Assembly (NCBI GenBank): GCA_964625775.1
Contig: CAZVEH010000017.1
Coordinates: 1 to 46,876 of the forward strand
Direction: 5' to 3'
DNA: 46,876 nt
Origin: GCA-2786165 sp964625775
GTDB taxonomy: Bacteria; Pseudomonadota; Gammaproteobacteria; Legionellales; Legionellaceae
In this document: positions 42,781-46,876 of the stretch, piece by piece
Position numbering within the stretch: the first letter of the stretch is position 1
How the letters are laid out: each line of letters begins with the position of its first letter
Program-made: the position numbers and the translations under genes
The notes under the pieces: generated by a model
The model's database searches: none
What the model was told of the DNA's origin: nothing
Seen by the model: the letters and a program-made list of their open reading frames with translations, nothing else

Positions 42781-44598
42781 ATGCGCATAGGATTCGGTCT
42801 AATCTTGTTGTTACTCTTGCCTTTAGGCTGTTTTTCGGCACCTTTGCCAGAAGATGCTGCGTTTCGCTTCACAATATCGCCATTTGATGCGAATACCTTA
42901 CAATTGAATTGGTCTGTAAAAAAAGGTTATTTTTTATACAAAGAAAGAATTTCGGCACAAAATTCGGAACAAAAATATTTACAACTGGGCCCCATTCACT
43001 ACCCAGATCCTCAAATCAAATTATCCAAACAAGGGGAACAAATTCTGGTGTATAGGCATACATTGCGCCTGTCGCTGCCAGTATTAGCACATTTAAGTGG
43101 AGAGTTTTTGATTCAAGTTCATTACCAAGGATGTTCAGATGAGGGATTTTGCTACCCACCCCAGGCTAAACAAATCAAACTAACCTTTAACAAAGAGCGA
43201 GCACTCAGCCAAGCGACCATCGAAGCTGAGCTCCCCACAGCCCCCCAAGCTTTCATACCCTCTCAAGACACTAAAATCAAATCTTTATTCGCCACTTCAA
43301 ATCCAATTTTGATCCTGCTGAGTTTTTTGGGTTTTGGGCTATTAATTGCTTTTACGCCCTGTGTCTTACCTATGGTACCCGTACTGTCTGGTATAATTGT
43401 TGGACATGGTCCTACCATTTCAACACGTAAAGCATTTCTCTTGTCTTTGAGTTATGTCATCAGCATGTCTATAACTTACGGTGTTATCGGTGCCATTATT
43501 GCCAAACTTGGTGCTAATCTACAAATTCTGATGCAATCACCCCTGGTCATTGGTTCGTTTAGTCTGATTTTCGTTGTCTTGGCATTATCGATGTTTGACG
43601 TGTACCAGTTTCGTTTACCTCTTGCATGGCAAAACCGAATTGCTAACATCACACGTAGCCATGAAGGGGGTCACTATTTAAATGCCGCATTAATGGGCTC
43701 GATGTCGATTTTGATCTTATCTCCTTGCGTCACTCCACCGCTGATCGGCGCATTGACGTACATCGCAGAAGCAGGCTCTGTGCTCTTGGGATCTCTGAGT
43801 TTATTTTTTCTAGGCATGGGCATGGGCACACCTTTGTTATTGATCGGAGCATCCGCCGGTAAATTATTGCCAAAAACTGGGATGTGGATGAATACCATCA
43901 AATATCTTTTTGGCATCATGCTTTTAGGACTGGCCATCCATTTATTGTCGCGCTTATTGTCCCCCTTCATCAGCATGATGTTATGGTCCACCTTATTCAT
44001 TGTTTCCGGTTTGGGGCTCAAACCCTTTTTTAGACCTGCATCTGGCCGTGAATTTTTCCTTCAAGCCATTAGCATTATGCTTATGCTCTATGGCGCCTTT
44101 ATTTTTTATGGCGCCAGCGCGGGACATACTGACCCATGGCGACCTTTTTTGGCATTCACAACCACACCTGCCACTGCTGTGGTTCAATATGACAAGATAG
44201 TCACCAATTTGAGTGATGCACAAGACACGTTGCTAGAGGCCCAAAAAGCAAACAAGCCGGTTCTTTTAGACTTTTATGCATCATGGTGCGACAGCTGCCA
44301 ACACCTCGAAAAAATCATATCGAGGGACAAGCAAATTCGAGAGCTTCAACATAGGCTTATGCTCGTTCAAGTTGATCTGTCTAAAAATAACGAGCACACA
44401 CGGGATCTGCTCAAGTTTTTCAACGTCATAGCACCACCAACTTTTCTATTTTATGATGCTAAAGGACAACTTATCCCGCAATTACAATGGGTAGGTAATC
44501 TACATATTGATGAGCTTGTGGATAGAATCCATGAGGTGTTAAGGCAAACAGATGCTCACAATAAATTATCTTTAGATAATGATGGCGTGCTAAAGTAA
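42781..44598 (+). CDS. dsbD: Thiol:disulfide interchange protein DsbD
   Basis: The 605-residue product has all three DsbD parts. A signal peptide leads a periplasmic alpha domain with the pair C118 and C124. Eight membrane helices follow, with the redox pair C194 (in TPCVLPMVP) and C316 (in SPCVTPP). The periplasmic thioredoxin domain carries C503 and C506 in WCDSCQ. It passes electrons from cytoplasmic thioredoxin to periplasmic partners such as DsbC or CcmG. The ATG at 42781 follows AGGA; a TTG one codon earlier also opens the frame. Its last 43 bases overlap rsmJ on the other strand, and the DsbA-like gene nearby is functionally related. Confidence 0.95.
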   Translation: MRIGFGLILLLLLPLGCFSAPLPEDAAFRFTISPFDANTLQLNWSVKKGYFLYKERISAQNSEQKYLQLGPIHYPDPQIKLSKQGEQILVYRHTLRLSLPVLAHLSGEFLIQVHYQGCSDEGFCYPPQAKQIKLTFNKERALSQATIEAELPTAPQAFIPSQDTKIKSLFATSNPILILLSFLGFGLLIAFTPCVLPMVPVLSGIIVGHGPTISTRKAFLLSLSYVISMSITYGVIGAIIAKLGANLQILMQSPLVIGSFSLIFVVLALSMFDVYQFRLPLAWQNRIANITRSHEGGHYLNAALMGSMSILILSPCVTPPLIGALTYIAEAGSVLLGSLSLFFLGMGMGTPLLLIGASAGKLLPKTGMWMNTIKYLFGIMLLGLAIHLLSRLLSPFISMMLWSTLFIVSGLGLKPFFRPASGREFFLQAISIMLMLYGAFIFYGASAGHTDPWRPFLAFTTTPATAVVQYDKIVTNLSDAQDTLLEAQKANKPVLLDFYASWCDSCQHLEKIISRDKQIRELQHRLMLVQVDLSKNNEHTRDLLKFFNVIAPPTFLFYDAKGQLIPQLQWVGNLHIDELVDRIHEVLRQTDAHNKLSLDNDGVLK

Positions 44599-45293
44599 AT
44601 ATCAAATCGAACACTTTTACCGGGCATACTGTCTTGGGGTGTGATCAAAGGAGCCAAGCGCTGAGGCCATTTTACAACTACTTTTTTTTTGGCTTTCTTG
44701 ATGGCAAGTCGAATCAAAGCGCTTGCGTCTTCATCGGGTCCGAACAATTGCTGGAGTGCTTGCATATCTTTTTTGACCAGCGCCGACTTTTGCCGCTCAG
44801 GATGCATGGGATCTATATAAATAAGATCAGGATGTTCTTCAGCAACCAGAGTATCCAAATAGGACAACGCATCTTGGTATACCAAAGACAAGTGTAAGTG
44901 TTGCGATTGTAGTCTTCCCAACCCATCGGCCAACAAAGCCGCCATAATGGCTTGGCGTTCGATCAATGTCACATGAGCACCACAATACGCCAATAGTGCC
45001 GCGTCTCTTCCCCAGCCCGCCGTCACATCAAGAATGTTCATACCAGGTTTTGGTTTACATGCACGAATCAGGCTATGATGCTTGTCAATTTTATGCGCTT
45101 TTAATTCAGCATCAAAATCGACCATCAACGGAGAAAATCCCTTCATCAATAAAGTCAGGCCTTGCCTCGTCAACTGTAGTCTCGGCAAAGTGACTTGATC
45201 AAGCTGCAATTGGTAGGTATCCGCGATAACCAGCGCCTCATCCGCAAGGGCTGCTGTCTCAAAACCAATTGGAACATTGTGATTCATAACCAT
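44556..45293 (-). CDS. rsmJ: 16S rRNA (guanine-1516-N2) methyltransferase
   Basis: The 245-residue product has the RsmJ class I methyltransferase signature: NILDVTAGWGRDAALLAY (SAM loop), LIERQAIMAALLADGL, YIDPMHPERQKSALVKK (catalytic DPMHP) and VVVKWPQRLAP. It methylates G1516 in the small-subunit rRNA. It converges on dsbD and overlaps it by 43 bases, so the stop codons of both genes lie inside the other gene. The ATG at 45291-45293 is used; a second ATG lies two codons on. Confidence 0.93.
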   Translation of the reverse strand: MVMNHNVPIGFETAALADEALVIADTYQLQLDQVTLPRLQLTRQGLTLLMKGFSPLMVDFDAELKAHKIDKHHSLIRACKPKPGMNILDVTAGWGRDAALLAYCGAHVTLIERQAIMAALLADGLGRLQSQHLHLSLVYQDALSYLDTLVAEEHPDLIYIDPMHPERQKSALVKKDMQALQQLFGPDEDASALIRLAIKKAKKKVVVKWPQRLAPLITPQDSMPGKSVRFDIYFSTPSLSKDNLL

Positions 45294-45349
45294 GCTCTGT
45301 TTTGCCGCTACTGCATTGGCAATAGCGGCTTACTTAGGGTGAGGGATGC

Positions 45350-46123
45350 TTATTTTTTTGCCGCTTTATTGATCAACTCTTGCAAAGTTTCTTCGCTGGC
45401 TGCGCCAGGAATAAACGACGACTCCGCACCTGGTTTATACTGCCCGTTTGGTGTTGATAGCACAACAAACGCAGGTGTACCCATCAAATGAATCGATTCG
45501 GCAAGCTTACGGCTTTCTTCCAAAATATCAGACACTTTTTTACTGTTCATGTCTTTTTTCAGAGCAGTCATATCTAAACCAACCTGGCTGGCAATCGCCA
45601 TGATTTGCTGTTCATCCAGGCGCTTGTCCGCTTTGAACAAAGCAGATTGCAAAGGCATATACTTACCTTGCATCGCCGCAACAATTGCTACTCTTGAAGC
45701 CATTTCAGACTCTTTGCCAAAAATAGGAAATTCTTTGAAAATCACGCGTAGATTAGCGTTTTTCTTAATCAATTCATTGACCACAGACTTCATTTTGACA
45801 CAATGACCGCATTGATAATCAAAAAACTCTACTAAAGTTACGTCCCCTTTTGGATTACCGGCTACCGTCAAAGTACCGCTCACCAACGCACTGCCATATT
45901 GCGCGATGGCCGATTTAGCTTGCGTTTGCATCTGATCTTGTTGTTTTTTCTGTAATGCTTGCGATGCTTCCACCAATACCTCAGGGTTTTCTACTAAATA
46001 ATCATGGATAAGATGTTGCACTTCTGTTTTTTGAGACGCTGTCATAGCAGTCTCAGCATGAGCCAATGGCATACCCAAAGCAACAGCCAAAATGCTCATA
46101 GGGATTATTGTGTTGATTTTCAT
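45350..46123 (-). CDS. DsbA-family thiol oxidoreductase (Com1/DsbA2-like)
   Basis: The 257-residue product has a signal peptide cut after PLAHA, an N-terminal helical dimerisation segment (HDYLVENPEVLVEASQAL) and a DsbA-like thioredoxin domain with C105 and C108 in FDYQCGHC and cis-proline in MGTPAFVVL. The helical lead is typical of Coxiella Com1 and Legionella DsbA2, which form or isomerise disulfides in the envelope and are needed for the type IV secretion machinery in Legionella. DsbD, which reduces such proteins, is encoded just downstream of rsmJ. Single gene on the minus strand. Confidence 0.92.
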   Translation of the reverse strand: MKINTIIPMSILAVALGMPLAHAETAMTASQKTEVQHLIHDYLVENPEVLVEASQALQKKQQDQMQTQAKSAIAQYGSALVSGTLTVAGNPKGDVTLVEFFDYQCGHCVKMKSVVNELIKKNANLRVIFKEFPIFGKESEMASRVAIVAAMQGKYMPLQSALFKADKRLDEQQIMAIASQVGLDMTALKKDMNSKKVSDILEESRKLAESIHLMGTPAFVVLSTPNGQYKPGAESSFIPGAASEETLQELINKAAKK

Positions 46124-46290
46124 TTACAGTCCTTATTTATGAAATTTCAATTCGCACCGTAGCATTTGGAGTGTAAAAATTCAAGAGACTCACATAAATT
46201 TACCGTGTTACATGCCAAGCATATACATGCATTTGAACGCAACACAGCCTTTTAAGTAGATAAGCTCTGTACATGACAAAAAACCTGTCA

Positions 46291-46308
46291 TGCCCGCGTA
46301 GGCGGGCA
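46291..46308. repeat. Short palindromic repeat
   Basis: TGCCCGC and GCGGGCA form a seven-base-pair hairpin with a GTAG loop, inside the 275-base gap between the Com1-like gene and the transposase remnant. Such units are common scattered repeats in many bacteria; there is no gene in this gap. Confidence 0.6.
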
Positions 46309-46398
46309 ACCATTTCTGGTTTGGAACTGAAGTAAATTAAGAGAACTCGCTGACATACAATGAAAATCATATCATCTCGATCGTCAAAAGGAGGTTAT

Positions 46399-46710
46399 AT
46401 GGAGTGTATCAGGGAGTTGAAGGATAGTTTAAACATGTATTTTGGCTGGAACAAGGCGAGAATGACATGTTTTGTAAATATGTTGCTTGCATTGCTGGCT
46501 ATTGCATTTACATGGGCTCATCGTACTGGCAAATGGCAGAATGAGCAAAAGCCAATAAAAATCAAAAAACATGGCAGACCTACCGTTAGTCTGTTTCGTT
46601 ATGGTCTGGATTTTTTGTGTGATTCTATTGTTCGGTTAGCATACAAAACCAATCACTTTCAACAAGCTCTGAAAATCCTGAACTTCATGCCATCGCCCAC
46701 TTGTTCCTGA
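46399..46710 (+). pseudogene. IS4-type transposase with internal deletion
   Basis: From the ATG at 46399 (AAAGGAGG five bases upstream) the 103 residues combine two ends of an IS4-type transposase: the N-terminal YFGWNKARMTCFVNMLLALL and the C-terminal KIKKHGRPTVSLFRYGLDFL. The catalytic core, several hundred residues long, is missing, and the joint falls near AIAFTWAHRTGKW. The element cannot transpose. Frames beginning earlier at 46360 lack a ribosome site. Confidence 0.75.
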
Positions 46711-46820
46711 TCGCTTATAATATTTTTGCTGGTAGCAGCGGATTATCCTATGGAAAAATAACAGTGATCCGGCAGGAAGTAATTTTTTAGCAACCAACCA
46801 GGATGAACAATGGAAGAAAA

Positions 46821-46858
46821 GCGTAACTCCCCACGTCATCCCGAGCGCAGCGAGGGAT
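46821..46858. repeat. Dispersed repeat, full copy
   Basis: GCGTAACTCCCCACGTCATC, then CCGAGCGCAGCGAGGGAT: the best copy of the family found also at 32554 (inverted), 29201 and 23734 (partial). It lies at the right edge of the window. Confidence 0.7.
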
Positions 46859-46876
46859 TGTAAGTCTCAAATTTAG

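Noticed and set aside
44556..44598. Overlap of dsbD and rsmJ as evidence of a frameshift.
   Set aside because: Both proteins have normal length and normal ends, so a true tail-to-tail overlap is more likely.
1..46876. CRISPR arrays, prophage genes and conjugation genes.
   Set aside because: No regularly spaced direct repeats, capsid, tail, integrase or tra/vir genes were seen.

Overview
The window looks like a chromosomal segment of a gammaproteobacterium of the order Legionellales (Legionella/Coxiella/Berkiella-like). The clues are an Lpg1974/MOMP-type porin, a Com1/DsbA2-type oxidoreductase, an EnhB-like secreted protein, a large NAD-dependent glutamate dehydrogenase, an ankyrin protein that resembles host-interaction proteins, and a fairly A/T-rich composition. 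The genus cannot be fixed from sequence alone.

Region 1 (1-16.2 kb) is accessory and visibly more A/T-rich than the rest. It holds a four-helix membrane protein, a chimeric scar (ribbon-helix-helix antitoxin start joined to a kinase ATPase end), an ankyrin-repeat protein and a FadL-type channel. Divergent from the channel runs the most interesting locus of the window. It starts with a 1539-residue one-module NRPS-like enzyme with the order formyltransferase, truncated condensation domain, adenylation, carrier protein and thioester reductase. The ten specificity positions read DAWTIAAVCK, one conservative change from the phenylalanine code of gramicidin synthetase GrsA, so the predicted product is N-formyl-phenylalaninal or the matching alcohol. 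Four signalling genes follow directly: a PAS hybrid histidine kinase with two receiver-like domains, a receiver with an unknown output domain, a kinase-like protein that has lost its ATP-binding motifs, and a stand-alone receiver. The layout recalls signal synthase plus sensor loci such as Legionella lqs, but with different chemistry; that link is inference. The region ends with a decayed IS66 element bounded by 69-bp inverted repeats and lies on the 3' side of a tRNA-Lys gene.

Region 2 (16.2-29.1 kb) is mostly housekeeping: cytochrome b561, NAD-glutamate dehydrogenase, an L,D-transpeptidase overlapping an aldehyde dehydrogenase, an EnhB-like protein, a thioredoxin-fold protein, the rpsF-rpsR-DUF2232-rplI operon and umuDC.

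Region 3 (29.2-32.75 kb) is a mobile-element scar. An IS5-type derivative with about 140-bp inverted repeats carries a transposase that has lost its core and a DUF559 nuclease-like gene whose start codon appears mutated. It interrupts or abuts an Rpn-type gene remnant. A 569-residue protein of unknown function with an acidic C-terminus, a second IS66 scrap and a dispersed repeat follow.

Region 4 (32.7-46.9 kb) carries panD, pilX-like and fused pilV/pilW-like prepilin genes, hisC-phhB, the porin, groESL with a recognisable sigma-32 promoter, a large membrane protein with a possible lectin-like N-terminus, dsbD, rsmJ, a Com1/DsbA-like gene and an internally deleted IS4-type transposase. Copies of one dispersed repeat family lie near 23.7, 29.2, 32.6 and 46.8 kb.
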